Shown piece after piece: positions 35,730 to 44,863 of a stretch of DNA of 64,000 nt. The notes under the pieces are model-generated. The model ran no database searches. It saw only the letters and a program-made list of their open reading frames with translations, and was not told the origin of the DNA. The position numbers and the translations under genes were made by a program. The stretch is from JAXLQL01 sp046331625 (GTDB taxonomy: Bacteria > Acidobacteriota > Terriglobia > Bryobacterales > Bryobacteraceae): the NCBI GenBank assembly GCA_046331625.1, contig JAXLQL010000018.1, positions 114,844 through 178,843 of the forward strand, written 5' to 3'. The first letter of the stretch is position 1, and every line of letters begins with the position of its first letter.

Positions 35730-38405
35730 ATGCTGCTGCGCGCAGCCTACCTGCTAGCCATCGCGGCCGCGTTACCCGGCGCCGATCCGGCCGAGTTTTT
35801 CGAAACGCGAGTGCGACCCGTTCTCGCAACCAACTGTTACTCCTGCCACGCCGCCACCAAGCTTGGCGGGCTTGAAGTAACCTCCCGCGAGGCGCTGCTG
35901 AACGGAGGCAAGTCCGGCCCGGCCATCGTACCCGGCAAGCCCGCCGAAAGCCTGCTGCTACAGGCAATCAGCTACTCGCACACGCGCCTCAAGATGCCGC
36001 CCTCAGGCCGGCTTCGCGAGGCCGAAATCAGCGCGCTCGAGCAATGGATTCGAGACGGCGCGGTGTGGCCGCAAGGGAAGGCCACCATCAAATCCAAAGG
36101 GATCACCGCCGAGCAGCGTGCGTTTTGGAGCTTTCAGCCGGTTCGCAAACCGGCGATTCCTTCCACACGCGATGATTCCTGGCCCAAGACAGCAGTGGAT
36201 CGCTTCATCCTTGCGCGCCTCGAGCAGAAGGGTCTCACTCCCACCGCGGAGGCCGACAAGCGCACGTTGATTCGCCGCGCTTCGTTCGATCTCATCGGCC
36301 TTCCGCCCGCGCCTTCCGAAGTCGCCGCGTTCCTGGCCGATACTTCACCCGAGGCCTTCACGCGCGTGGTCGATCGCCTGCTCGATTCCCCGCACTACGG
36401 TGAGCGCTGGGGCCGCTACTGGCTGGACATCGCGCGCTTCGGCGACGAGAAACTCGCTTCGACACGCGATGAGCCGTATGCGAATGCTTTTCGCTATCGC
36501 GACTGGGTGGTGAGGGCCTTCAACGAAGACATGCCGTACGCCGACTTCGTGAAAGCGCAGATTGCCGGCGATCTCATGGAAGTCCCGGACAGGTCGCGCT
36601 ATCTGCCCGGCCTCGGCTTCTATGGGCTGAGTCCTGAATTTCAAGACGATCGCGTCGATGTCACCACTCGCGGATTTCTGGGGCTGACGGTAGCCTGCGC
36701 GCAGTGTCACGACCACAAGTACGATCCGATTCCCACCACCGATTTCTACGCGCTGCAGGGTGTGTTTGCCAGCAGCAAACTGCACGAATACCCGCTTGCG
36801 GCGGAGCCGGTAGTCGCCGAGTGGGAGAAACGGAAGGCGGAACTCGATGGTCTCGAAAAGGAGCTGAAGGAGTTCCTGAAACGCGAGACGGCGCAGGTGG
36901 GCGAGATTCTCGCCGGGAACATCTCGGCATACCTCATGGCGGCCAGCCGCGTGTTGCTCGCGCGGCCGCCGCAGCAAGGGCTGGACGAGGAAACGGTTCA
37001 GCGCTTCGTGACCTACCTGCGGAGCCCGCGCGAGCATCCGTTTCTGAAAACGTGGGATGCACTGATCCAGCGGGGGGCACCCGAGAACGAACTGCAAAAG
37101 GAAGCTGACGACTTCCAGACGCTTGCGCTTGCGGTGATTCGGGAAAAGAGAGCCTTAGACGCGCAGCAGGGCCAGGCGCTCGAGCCGGCGAAGGCGATCT
37201 TGTGGAAGGATCTGTATTTCTCCAATCCCCGGCCCGATCTTCCGTACCGTCCGCCGCCGGGTCTTCTTTACAACGGCGAGATCAATCAATACCCTGGCTC
37301 GGAACGCGATGTCATTCGATTTTTGGATGGCGACCGCCGCCGTCACGTAGACCGCCTGACTGCCGATATCGATCGTCTGCGCAGCGCGTTGCCCCCGAAG
37401 TACCCGCTTCTGCACGGCATTGCCGAGGACAAACCGCAGAACATCAAGGTCCACATCGGCGGGAGCGCCGAGAACCTGGGAGCCGAGACGCCACGCCGTT
37501 TCCTCACCATTCTTTCCCGAGGTGAACCGAAGGCATTTTCCAAAGGCAGCGGCCGGCTGGAATTGGCGGAGGCAATCGCCAGCGCAGAAAACCCACTTAC
37601 TGCGCGTGTGATGGTGAACCGAGTTTGGCACTACCACTTCGGAGAGGGACTCGTCCGCACGCCGGGCAACTTCGGCCAACTGGGGGAACGGCCGACGCAT
37701 CCGGAGCTTCTCGATTATCTGGCGGCGCGCTTCATCGAAAACAGGTGGTCACTCAAGGCGCTGCACCGGGAGATCATGCTTTCCGCGGTGTATCGATCGA
37801 GCAGCGCGCCTTCCGCGCGCCAAGCCGCTGTGGATAGCGATAACAAGCTTTTGTGGCGGACGCACCGCCGCCGCTTGGATGCGGAGGCGATCCGGGATTC
37901 GCTGCTTTTCATCGCGGGAAGGCTGGATCTGACCGCCGGAGGACCGCCGGTTTGGCTCACCGAAAACTTCGCGACGAAGAAGGGCCCGGATGGTGAAGCC
38001 GACAAGTACAGCCAGGCGGCGGAATGGGTCACCGGGCTGAAGAGCCGCCGGACCATCTATGGATACGTCGCGCGAAGGCGGCCCGATCAAACCATGGCGC
38101 TGTTCGACTTCCCGAGTCCGTCGTCGACTTCGGACCGGCGCTTCACCACGTCCACTCCGCTGCAGCAGCTCTTCTTCTTGAATAGCGATTTTGTGGCTCG
38201 CCAAGCCGAAGGCCTGGTGTCACGCGTGAAAACCGGAGGCGATCCGGCCGCGGGAATCCGGCGCGTCTATGAAACATTGTTCTCCCGCGAACCGCTGCCG
38301 GATGAGATCGACAAAGGCCGCCGATTCTTGAGTTCGGGAGGCGATCGCTGGACCGACTACGTGCAAGTGCTGCTGGCGTCAAACGAGTTTCTTTTCGTGA
38401 GGTGA
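35730..38405 (+). CDS. PSCyt1-DUF1549-DUF1553 protein (cytochrome c-like)
   Basis: 891 residues from the ATG at 35730 with signal peptide (MLLRAAYLLAIAAALPGA). The PSCyt1 cytochrome c-like domain is at about 20-110, with NCYSCHAATK as haem site and RLKMPPSG as the probable Met ligand region. DUF1549 follows (TAVDRFILARLEQKGL, RASFDLIGLPPAPSEV, SPHYGERWGRYWLDIARF) with CAQCHDHKYDPIP. A coiled-coil-like insertion (about 370-500) precedes DUF1553 (ENPLTARVMVNRVWHYHFG, THPELLDYLAARFIENRWS). Exported to the periplasm. It forms a pair with the DUF1501 gene 22 nt downstream and mirrors the divergent pair. Confidence 0.9.
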   Translation: MLLRAAYLLAIAAALPGADPAEFFETRVRPVLATNCYSCHAATKLGGLEVTSREALLNGGKSGPAIVPGKPAESLLLQAISYSHTRLKMPPSGRLREAEISALEQWIRDGAVWPQGKATIKSKGITAEQRAFWSFQPVRKPAIPSTRDDSWPKTAVDRFILARLEQKGLTPTAEADKRTLIRRASFDLIGLPPAPSEVAAFLADTSPEAFTRVVDRLLDSPHYGERWGRYWLDIARFGDEKLASTRDEPYANAFRYRDWVVRAFNEDMPYADFVKAQIAGDLMEVPDRSRYLPGLGFYGLSPEFQDDRVDVTTRGFLGLTVACAQCHDHKYDPIPTTDFYALQGVFASSKLHEYPLAAEPVVAEWEKRKAELDGLEKELKEFLKRETAQVGEILAGNISAYLMAASRVLLARPPQQGLDEETVQRFVTYLRSPREHPFLKTWDALIQRGAPENELQKEADDFQTLALAVIREKRALDAQQGQALEPAKAILWKDLYFSNPRPDLPYRPPPGLLYNGEINQYPGSERDVIRFLDGDRRRHVDRLTADIDRLRSALPPKYPLLHGIAEDKPQNIKVHIGGSAENLGAETPRRFLTILSRGEPKAFSKGSGRLELAEAIASAENPLTARVMVNRVWHYHFGEGLVRTPGNFGQLGERPTHPELLDYLAARFIENRWSLKALHREIMLSAVYRSSSAPSARQAAVDSDNKLLWRTHRRRLDAEAIRDSLLFIAGRLDLTAGGPPVWLTENFATKKGPDGEADKYSQAAEWVTGLKSRRTIYGYVARRRPDQTMALFDFPSPSSTSDRRFTTSTPLQQLFFLNSDFVARQAEGLVSRVKTGGDPAAGIRRVYETLFSREPLPDEIDKGRRFLSSGGDRWTDYVQVLLASNEFLFVR

Positions 38406-38427
38406 ATGAGCGAGAGGTGAATAAGAA

Positions 38428-39786
38428 ATGACACGCCGCGAAATGCTCCGGAACATGGGAAGCGGATTCGGAATGCTGTCGTTTGCCGGTCTGGCGACGG
38501 GGGCGAATCCGCTGGCTCCGAAACCCACCCACTTTGCTACGAGAGCGAAGCGCGTGGTGTATCTCTACCTCAACGGCGGTCCATCGCAGGTGGATACGTT
38601 CGATCCGAAGCCGGTGTTGAGCCGGTTCGACGGCAAGGGAGTGCCGGACAGTCTGAAGCTGGCGCATGCCAACGGGACACTGCTCGGTTCGCCTTTCCGA
38701 TTCCAGAAGCACGGGCAGAGCGGCATCGAGGTGAGCGAACTGTTTCCGGAACTCGCCAAAGTAATCGACGAGTGCTGCGTGATTCGTTCCACGCACTGTG
38801 ATAATCCAGGCCATGAAGTCGCCCTGATGCAGACCAACACCGGCCGGTTGATCACCGGCCATCCTTCGATGGGTTCATGGATCACCTATGGGCTGGGCAC
38901 CGAGAATCAGAACCTGCCAGGGTTCGTGGTGTTGTGTCCGGGGTTGCCCGTGATGGGCAACCAACTCTGGTCATCGGCGTATCTGCCGGGCGTTTATCAG
39001 GGCGTTCACGTGCGCAACCGCGAAGAGGAGGATCCGGCGAAGCTGATCCACTACGTCCGAAGCAGCCGCCGGACTGCGCCCGAGCAGCGCCGCCAACTCG
39101 ATCTGCTCGCCTCACTGAATCAGGCCGAGATGGATCGCGAAGGGTATGATGCGGACTTCGACGCGACCGTCCAGAACATGGAACTGGCGTACCGGATGCA
39201 GACCGAGGCGATCGACGCTTTCGACATACGCAAAGAATCCGCCGCCACGCGCGAACGCTACGGGGAGGGCTTCTTCGCCAGCGGCTGCCTCATTGCCCGC
39301 CGCCTGCTCGAACGCGGTGTCCGCATGGTGCAGGTGTACTTCGGCAATCGCAATCCGTGGGATAGCCACTCGGACATCTTCGATCACCGCAAGCTCTCCT
39401 ACCTTTCAGACCGCCCGGCGGCGTCGCTGATACGGGATCTCAAATCGAGTGGGTTGCTCGACGAAACGATCGTGCTGATCGGAGGTGAGTTCGGCCGCAC
39501 GCCGTCGCGCGACGGTGGCAGCAGGCTCGAATATGGCCGAGGCCATAATCATCTCGGCTTCACCACCGTGGTTGCCGGCGGTGGTTTCCGTAAGGGTTTG
39601 GCTTACGGAAGCACGGACGATCTCGGCTGGAAGTGGGTGGAGAATCCGGTCCACATCCACGATCTGCATGCGACCCTGCTGCACCAGCTCGGTCTGGACC
39701 ACACCCGCTTGACGTTCCGCCACAGCGGCCGCGATTTCCGGCTGACCGATGTCGCGGGCCGCGTCGTGCGCGAAGTCATCGCCTGA
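38428..39786 (+). CDS. DUF1501 family protein (Tat-exported)
   Basis: 452 residues; the Tat signal is MTRREMLRNMGSGFGMLSF. Family blocks are VVYLYLNGGPSQVDTFDPKP, STHCDNPGHEVALMQTNTG, PSMGSWITYGLGTENQNLP, NPWDSHSDIFDHRKL and IGGEFGRTPSRDGG, then YGRGHNHLGFTTVVAGGG. Compared with the paralogue at 32050-33483 the central part is divergent but the metal-site-like Asp, His and Glu positions are kept. It lies 22 nt downstream of the PSCyt1-DUF1549-DUF1553 gene and is almost certainly co-transcribed with it. Activity unproven. Confidence 0.88.
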   Translation: MTRREMLRNMGSGFGMLSFAGLATGANPLAPKPTHFATRAKRVVYLYLNGGPSQVDTFDPKPVLSRFDGKGVPDSLKLAHANGTLLGSPFRFQKHGQSGIEVSELFPELAKVIDECCVIRSTHCDNPGHEVALMQTNTGRLITGHPSMGSWITYGLGTENQNLPGFVVLCPGLPVMGNQLWSSAYLPGVYQGVHVRNREEEDPAKLIHYVRSSRRTAPEQRRQLDLLASLNQAEMDREGYDADFDATVQNMELAYRMQTEAIDAFDIRKESAATRERYGEGFFASGCLIARRLLERGVRMVQVYFGNRNPWDSHSDIFDHRKLSYLSDRPAASLIRDLKSSGLLDETIVLIGGEFGRTPSRDGGSRLEYGRGHNHLGFTTVVAGGGFRKGLAYGSTDDLGWKWVENPVHIHDLHATLLHQLGLDHTRLTFRHSGRDFRLTDVAGRVVREVIA

Positions 39787-40231
39787 TCGGCTTCGGCCGG
39801 TTCTTTCACGGCTGCCTCACTCGCCGCCGACTTGGATTTGTTCGAACCTCTTTACGCCACACTCTTGCGTCTCCCGGACTGGGTGGTGAAGCCGTTTCGA
39901 GACCGGCGCGGCGGACATCGCCCCCTCGGCGAAGGCGGATCGGCACGGTAGGCGCTCGATGGCCACGCGGCGGCTCCCTTGATCAGGAAGGGACAAGCCC
40001 GATTTGTCGAGAAGTCGTTCGTGCTCCAGCTAGCCCCTCTGATCCGACATCGCGGGAGAAGTGGTGCCCACCCCCTGAAAAGCGCCGGGCAACGTAACAC
40101 GGTAGAGCGGGCGCTACTCGATCCTGATGCCGGGTCGCCATTCTCGCCTACCGCGGATCGGCTCACTGTGTTTCCAAGGGCGGCACGTGATCGTGACTAG
40201 CGTGCACCGCCATTGACTTCACAGGAGTTCT
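39787..40231. other. Intergenic region with no recognised feature
   Basis: A 445-bp gap between convergent genes. I see no convincing coding frame, tRNA or terminator; small frames on either strand are arginine/serine-rich shadows without codon bias. Confidence 0.5.
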
Positions 40232-41305
40232 TCACCTCGACCGCAACCGCTTCACCTCAGTGAACCGCCGCTCCCGCTCGAGCAACGCCACCAGCTTCGT
40301 CTGCACCGCCTCATCGGGCCACGCCTCGAGTGCCCGCCGGTACAGCCGCTCCGCCCCGCGCGACTTGCCCTGCGCCACGAACAAGTCACCCAGGTTCGAG
40401 AGAATCTTCGCCACATCCACCGTATGCCCGGGCGCCGCTTCGAAGATCTCGAGTGCCCGGCGATACAGCGGTTCGGCTTCGGCGAGGCGGCGCCCAGCGA
40501 GATACGCCTGCGCGAGATTGTTCGCGGCGATGGCGGCGCGCAGATGCGCCGGACCATAGATGCGTTCGGTCGACTCGAGCCCAAGCTCGAGCATCGTGCG
40601 CGCCTCGTCCACGCGACCGCATCCGAGCAGCGCCTGCCCCAGCGCCACACGCACCGCCACAGCCTGCGGAGGCGAACCACCGGCCGCGCTTTCGAAAGCC
40701 ACCAGCGCCACACGCAACAGCGGCTCGGCTTGCCGCGACTGGCCACGATCCTGCCACAACGCCGCTTCCGCTTGGCGAACGTGCGCTCGGACCAGCGGAT
40801 CCGGGTTGGCGTCGAGTTCCTTGTTGGCGCTCACCAGGTGAGCAGCGGCTTCGTCATGCCGGCCCGTCAGCCGCGCGATTTCGGCCAGCGTCTGAAGGCC
40901 CGAAGCGATCTTGCAACGCGGAGCATTCGCAGCGCGCAGTTCGGCGATGCCCTCGAGCGCGAATCGCTCCGCGTCCGCGTACCGGGCCGAGCCGCGCAAC
41001 AGCACAGCCAGGTTCAGCCGGCACACCGCGCGATCTTCCGAGGCGGGTGCGTGGACCGTCTCCCAGTCGGCGAGCGCCGTTCGATACGCACGTTCGGCGG
41101 CCGCGGCGTTTCCGAGCGAGTAGTATGCAGCGCCGAGGTTGTTGGCGAGCCGGGCGCGCGCAGCGCGGTCCGTCCCAGCTTCCCGCATTCCTGTTTCAAA
41201 CGCGATCGCCGCTTCCCGGTAGGAACCGGCGCGATGCAGAGCGAGCCCTTTGGAGTTGAAGTCGCTCCAATCGGCTATGGCGAGCAGTGCAAAGAGGATC
41301 GACAT
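40232..41305 (-). CDS. TPR protein
   Basis: 357 residues from the ATG at 41305 (a TTG at 41311 is possible). The N-terminus MSILFALLAIADW may be a short signal or first helix. The body is almost entirely tetratricopeptide repeats: SKGLALHRAGSYREAAIAFE, RLANNLGAAYYSLGNAAAAE, AIAANNLAQAYLAGRRLAEAE, KILSNLGDLFVAQGKSRGAE. The C-terminal group matches the kinesin-light-chain-like TPR_10/12 type. No enzyme domain. It is divergent from the sigma factor at 41495 with a 189-bp gap, so it may be regulated with that module. Scaffold role inferred. Confidence 0.85.
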   Translation of the reverse strand: MSILFALLAIADWSDFNSKGLALHRAGSYREAAIAFETGMREAGTDRAARARLANNLGAAYYSLGNAAAAERAYRTALADWETVHAPASEDRAVCRLNLAVLLRGSARYADAERFALEGIAELRAANAPRCKIASGLQTLAEIARLTGRHDEAAAHLVSANKELDANPDPLVRAHVRQAEAALWQDRGQSRQAEPLLRVALVAFESAAGGSPPQAVAVRVALGQALLGCGRVDEARTMLELGLESTERIYGPAHLRAAIAANNLAQAYLAGRRLAEAEPLYRRALEIFEAAPGHTVDVAKILSNLGDLFVAQGKSRGAERLYRRALEAWPDEAVQTKLVALLERERRFTEVKRLRSR

Positions 41306-41494
41306 GTCCAAGCATGAGGCGTACCGGGGTCAAAGAGGGAGTGCGAACAGGTGAAGGCCCGAGTTTTCTCACCGTGAGATCACCTTGCTCATGACTCCGA
41401 TGGGCCTCCGATGTTTCGCGCAAGGCCCGTGGGGTAGTAAGCTTATAGTTACGCTTTTCGGCCCAGAAGGCCAGTGCGCCAAAAGGCCAACCAG

Positions 41495-42097
41495 ATGGAA
41501 GCTCCGAACGACTCCACAGCACAGGTCACATCGCTGATCCAGCGGATCAACGAAGGCGACCGCGGCGCCATGGACAAGCTGCTGCCGCTCGTCTACGACG
41601 AGTTGCGCCGGATCGCCAACCGGCACCTGGCGAACGAGCGCCCCGGACACACGCTGCAGCCCACCGCGCTGGTGCACGAAGCCTACATCCGCCTGATCGA
41701 CCAGCGTTCGAGCCACTGGCAGAATCGCCTGCATTTCCTGAGCGTGGCGGCGACGATGATGCGGCGCGTGCTGATCGATCACGCCAAGGCCAAGTACCGC
41801 ATCAAGCGCGGCGGCGCGGGCCAACAGAAGGTTTCGCTCGACGACATCGACCTGGCAACGGAAGAGCGGGCGATCGAGGTGATCGCTATCGACGAAGCGC
41901 TCGACAAGCTAGCGGAACTCGACGCCTTGCAGGCGAAGGTAGTGGAGCTGCGCTTCTTCGGAGGCGTATCGCTCGAGGAAACGGCGCAGATTCTGAGCGT
42001 GTCTGAGGCCACCGTGAAGCGGTACGGCAACAGCGCGCGGGCGTGGCTGCAGCGCGAGATCACCGGCCAGAGCGGCGCCCCCTCCGCCAAGCCATGA
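41495..42097 (+). CDS. ECF-type RNA polymerase sigma factor
   Basis: 200 residues from the ATG at 41495, with AAAAGG upstream; a GTG at 41474 is also in frame. Region 2 spans about 10-90 (VTSLIQRINEGDRGAMDKLL, VYDELRRIANRHL, TALVHEAYIRLID, FLSVAATMMRRVLIDHAKAK) and region 4 about 125-190 (LQAKVVELRFFGGVSLEETA, LSVSEATVKRYGNSARAWLQ). This is the TIGR02999-like subfamily. The stop TGA overlaps the kinase start by 4 nt (ATGA), so expression of the two is coupled. No anti-sigma factor is present; by analogy the kinase may control activity by phosphorylation. Confidence 0.93.
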   Translation: MEAPNDSTAQVTSLIQRINEGDRGAMDKLLPLVYDELRRIANRHLANERPGHTLQPTALVHEAYIRLIDQRSSHWQNRLHFLSVAATMMRRVLIDHAKAKYRIKRGGAGQQKVSLDDIDLATEERAIEVIAIDEALDKLAELDALQAKVVELRFFGGVSLEETAQILSVSEATVKRYGNSARAWLQREITGQSGAPSAKP

Positions 42098-44724
42098 CCC
42101 CGGAGCGGTGGAAGCAGGTCCGGGCGCTTTTCGATGAAGCGCTGGATCATCCCTCCGCGCAGCGGCGCGCGTTCCTTGACCGCACCACTTCGGGCGATTC
42201 CGAACTGCGGCGCGAAGTGGAGGAACTGCTCAAGTCGTTCGACGATTCGGGCAATCTGCTCACGCAGCCCGCGGCGGTGGGGTTGTCTGCGCTATTGAGC
42301 GACAAGACCGCCTCGTCTCCAAGCGTGGCGCTCGAGGGGCGGCGCGTGGGTCCGTACCGGCTGCTGAAGCGGATCGGCAGCGGCGGCATGGGGTCGGTCT
42401 TCATCGCCGGGCGCGCTGACGCCGAGTTCGAACAGCGAGTGGCGATCAAGCTGGTGCGGCCCGGCATGAACACCAAGGCGATCCTGCAGCGGTTCCGCAT
42501 GGAGCGGCAAGTGCTCGCGGGCCTGGATCATCCGAGCATCGCGCGGCTGCTCGACGGCGGCACCACGCAAGACGGGCTGCCGTATCTGGTGATGGAGTAT
42601 GTCGACGGCGGAATCCCGATCGACATCTTCTGCGACGGGCGCAAGCTCAACGTCACGCAGCGGCTCGGCTTGTTCCAGACGGTTTGTGACGCGGTGCAGT
42701 ACGCGCACCGCAACCTGATCGTGCATCGCGACTTGAAGCCGGCGAACATCCTGGTGACGGCTGACGGCGCGGTGAAGCTGCTCGACTTTGGAATCGCGAA
42801 GCTCCTGGCGAGTGGCGATACGGGCGACCAAGGCCGGCTCACCGAAGACTCCGCGCCCATGACGCCGGACTACGCTAGCCCGGAGCAAGTGCGCGGTGAT
42901 GCGATTACTACCGTAAGCGATGTCTATGCGCTCGGCGTGTTGCTCTACCGGCTGGTGACGGGGCGCGCGCCTTACAAGCTGCAACAGCCGACATCCACTG
43001 CATTGCTCTACGCGATCCTCAATCAGGAACCCGAGCGCGCCAGCGATGCAGCGGTGCGCGGTACCGAGACGAAGGGCGATAGCTTGGCGGCGGATCTCGC
43101 TGCGTGCCGCGAGGGCACGCCGGAGAAGCTTCGCCGGCGCTTGCAAGGCGATCTCGACGCGATTCTGTTCAAGGCGCTCGAGAAGGATCCGGCCAATCGC
43201 TATCCCTCCGCGGGCCGGCTTGCCGACGACATTCGGCAGCATCTGGAAGGCATGCCGGTGCTGGCGCACAAAGACACGCCCGCCTACCGGATCAGTAAGT
43301 TCGTGCGGCGTCACCGGGCGGCGGTAGCGGCAGGCGGGATCCTGGGCGCCACCATGATCGGCTCCACCGTGGTGAGCGTTCACTACGCGAGCGTGGCGCG
43401 GCAGGAACAGTCCGTGGCCGAGCGGCGCTTCCGCGACACGCGCGACCTGGCGCGATTCGTGCTGTTCGACTTCGACGACACGATCCGGCAAGGAGAGACG
43501 GCCGCGCGCAAGCGCGTGATCGAGAAGGCGCTCGATTATTTGAACAAGCTGTCGTCGGAGGCTTCGGGCGATCCATCCCTGCAGCAGGAAGTGGTGGAGG
43601 CTTATCTCCGGATGGGCTCGGTGCAGGGGAACTTCCTCAAGGCGAACGTCGGCGACACCAATGCCGCGATTACGAGCTACCGCAAAGCGCTCGGCATCGC
43701 CGAGCAACTCAACCGCGAGCATCCGGGCAAGCCTGTGTACCAGACGCTCGAAGCGCAGGCGAACATCGCGCTCGGCGATCTCATCTCCACAGGCGGCGAT
43801 CAAAAGGAAGCGCTGGCGCGCTACCGGCGGGCACGCGAGATTCTGGAGCCGATCCACAAGCAAGCGCCGGGCGGCAAGGCCGACGAGGACCTGGTGCAGG
43901 TCTACTACAAAATCGGCTTCGTCGAGTACCGCATGGGGAACTCTGACGCGGCGCTCGAGAGCTATCAGCGCTCACGCGATTTGGCCGAGGATTGGTACAC
44001 GCGCAATCCCAAGGATCCACGGGCGCGGCGCGAAGTGGCGCGAGCGCTGACCGGGATCGGCGAGGCGCTGACGCGATCCGGCAAAGGCAAAGAAGGGCTG
44101 CCGTCGATGCGCCAGGCACTCGAGTTGAGCGAGGCGCTGTTGGTGGATTCGCCCACGGATCCCGCAGCCAAGCGCGGTGTGCTGGTGATGTGCCAGCGGC
44201 TCGGGGATAGTCTTGTGCAGGCGGGAGATCTCAATGACGCCGTGGCCAAATATCGGCGGGCGCTCGAGATTGCGGAGAGCTTGCGGCGGTCCGATCCCGA
44301 GAATCGACAATATCAAACCGACACTTACGTGGCGCTGGGAAGGCTGGCCGATGCGTTGCCGAAGGTGGGCAGGGCGCAAGATGCTCGCGAGATGACGAGG
44401 CAGGCGCTCGAAGTGCTGAAGCCGCTAGTGGATCGTCCGGCGCCGAACGCATATGACCTCCAGCAGTACGTGTGGCTGCTAGTGACAACACCGTTCGCGG
44501 ACCTGCGTGATCCCGGGCGGGCTCTGCCTTATGCGCTGAAGGGCGTGGAGATGACGAACGCGAGCCATCCGGGGATGCTCGATGGATTGGCGCGGGCGTA
44601 TTTCGGAGCGGGACAGGCTGCGAAGGCGGTGGAGACCGAGGAGAAGGCGCTGGCGTTGCTGCCGCCAGGGCGCTCTGAGTTACGGCGGGAATTCGAAGAG
44701 AATCTGGCGCGTTTCCGAAAATAG
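42094..44724 (+). CDS. Transmembrane Ser/Thr protein kinase with TPR domain
   Basis: 876 residues from the ATG at 42094, which overlaps the sigma factor stop. The kinase domain is about 85-390: IGSGGMGSVF (94-103), Lys119 in VAIK, HRD (211-213), DFG (231-233) and an activation segment with TPDYASPEQVRGD. A membrane segment lies at about 409-430 (AAVAAGGILGATMIGSTVV). The outer half has at least five TPRs (for example TNAAITSYRKALGIAEQLNR and DAALESYQRSRDLAEDWY). Compared with 575-3469 there is no TolB-like part. Likely receptor for the adjacent sigma factor pathway; signal unknown. Confidence 0.93.
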   Translation: MTPERWKQVRALFDEALDHPSAQRRAFLDRTTSGDSELRREVEELLKSFDDSGNLLTQPAAVGLSALLSDKTASSPSVALEGRRVGPYRLLKRIGSGGMGSVFIAGRADAEFEQRVAIKLVRPGMNTKAILQRFRMERQVLAGLDHPSIARLLDGGTTQDGLPYLVMEYVDGGIPIDIFCDGRKLNVTQRLGLFQTVCDAVQYAHRNLIVHRDLKPANILVTADGAVKLLDFGIAKLLASGDTGDQGRLTEDSAPMTPDYASPEQVRGDAITTVSDVYALGVLLYRLVTGRAPYKLQQPTSTALLYAILNQEPERASDAAVRGTETKGDSLAADLAACREGTPEKLRRRLQGDLDAILFKALEKDPANRYPSAGRLADDIRQHLEGMPVLAHKDTPAYRISKFVRRHRAAVAAGGILGATMIGSTVVSVHYASVARQEQSVAERRFRDTRDLARFVLFDFDDTIRQGETAARKRVIEKALDYLNKLSSEASGDPSLQQEVVEAYLRMGSVQGNFLKANVGDTNAAITSYRKALGIAEQLNREHPGKPVYQTLEAQANIALGDLISTGGDQKEALARYRRAREILEPIHKQAPGGKADEDLVQVYYKIGFVEYRMGNSDAALESYQRSRDLAEDWYTRNPKDPRARREVARALTGIGEALTRSGKGKEGLPSMRQALELSEALLVDSPTDPAAKRGVLVMCQRLGDSLVQAGDLNDAVAKYRRALEIAESLRRSDPENRQYQTDTYVALGRLADALPKVGRAQDAREMTRQALEVLKPLVDRPAPNAYDLQQYVWLLVTTPFADLRDPGRALPYALKGVEMTNASHPGMLDGLARAYFGAGQAAKAVETEEKALALLPPGRSELRREFEENLARFRK

Positions 44725-44727
44725 AAA

Positions 44728-44807
44728 CGGGCGAGCCCGGAACCGGCCGATCACGAGCTGGAGGAGAACCTCGCGCCCGGCCGGCTCGTTTTTTGTGGGC
44801 TCGCCCG
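44728..44807 (+). repeat. Nested inverted repeats after the kinase gene
   Basis: CGGGCGAGCCC (44728-44738) is the exact reverse complement of GGGCTCGCCCG (44797-44807). Inside it CCGGCC (44743-44748) can pair with GGCCGG (44779-44784), and a T6 run sits at 44789-44794. The RNA could form a large nested stem just after the kinase stop. It may act with the terminator at 44815-44846. Confidence 0.5.
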
Positions 44808-44814
44808 GAAAAGC

Positions 44815-44846
44815 AAAACGGGGACCGCTTGCGCGATCCCCGTTTT
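44815..44846. terminator. Bidirectional intrinsic terminator
   Basis: AAAACGGGGA (44815-44824) and TCCCCGTTTT (44837-44846) form a perfect 10-bp stem with a 12-nt loop. The A/T ends give a T-tract in either direction. It lies between the convergent kinase and PEP-CTERM genes and would terminate both. Confidence 0.8.
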
Positions 44847-44863
44847 GACTCAGGAGAGTTGAC

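Noticed and set aside
42292..43863. 523-codon minus-strand frame within the kinase gene
   Set aside because: Antisense shadow of a kinase with all catalytic motifs.
40232..44724. Prophage or large genomic island
   Set aside because: No integrase, portal, capsid or lysis genes, and codon use matches the rest of the window.
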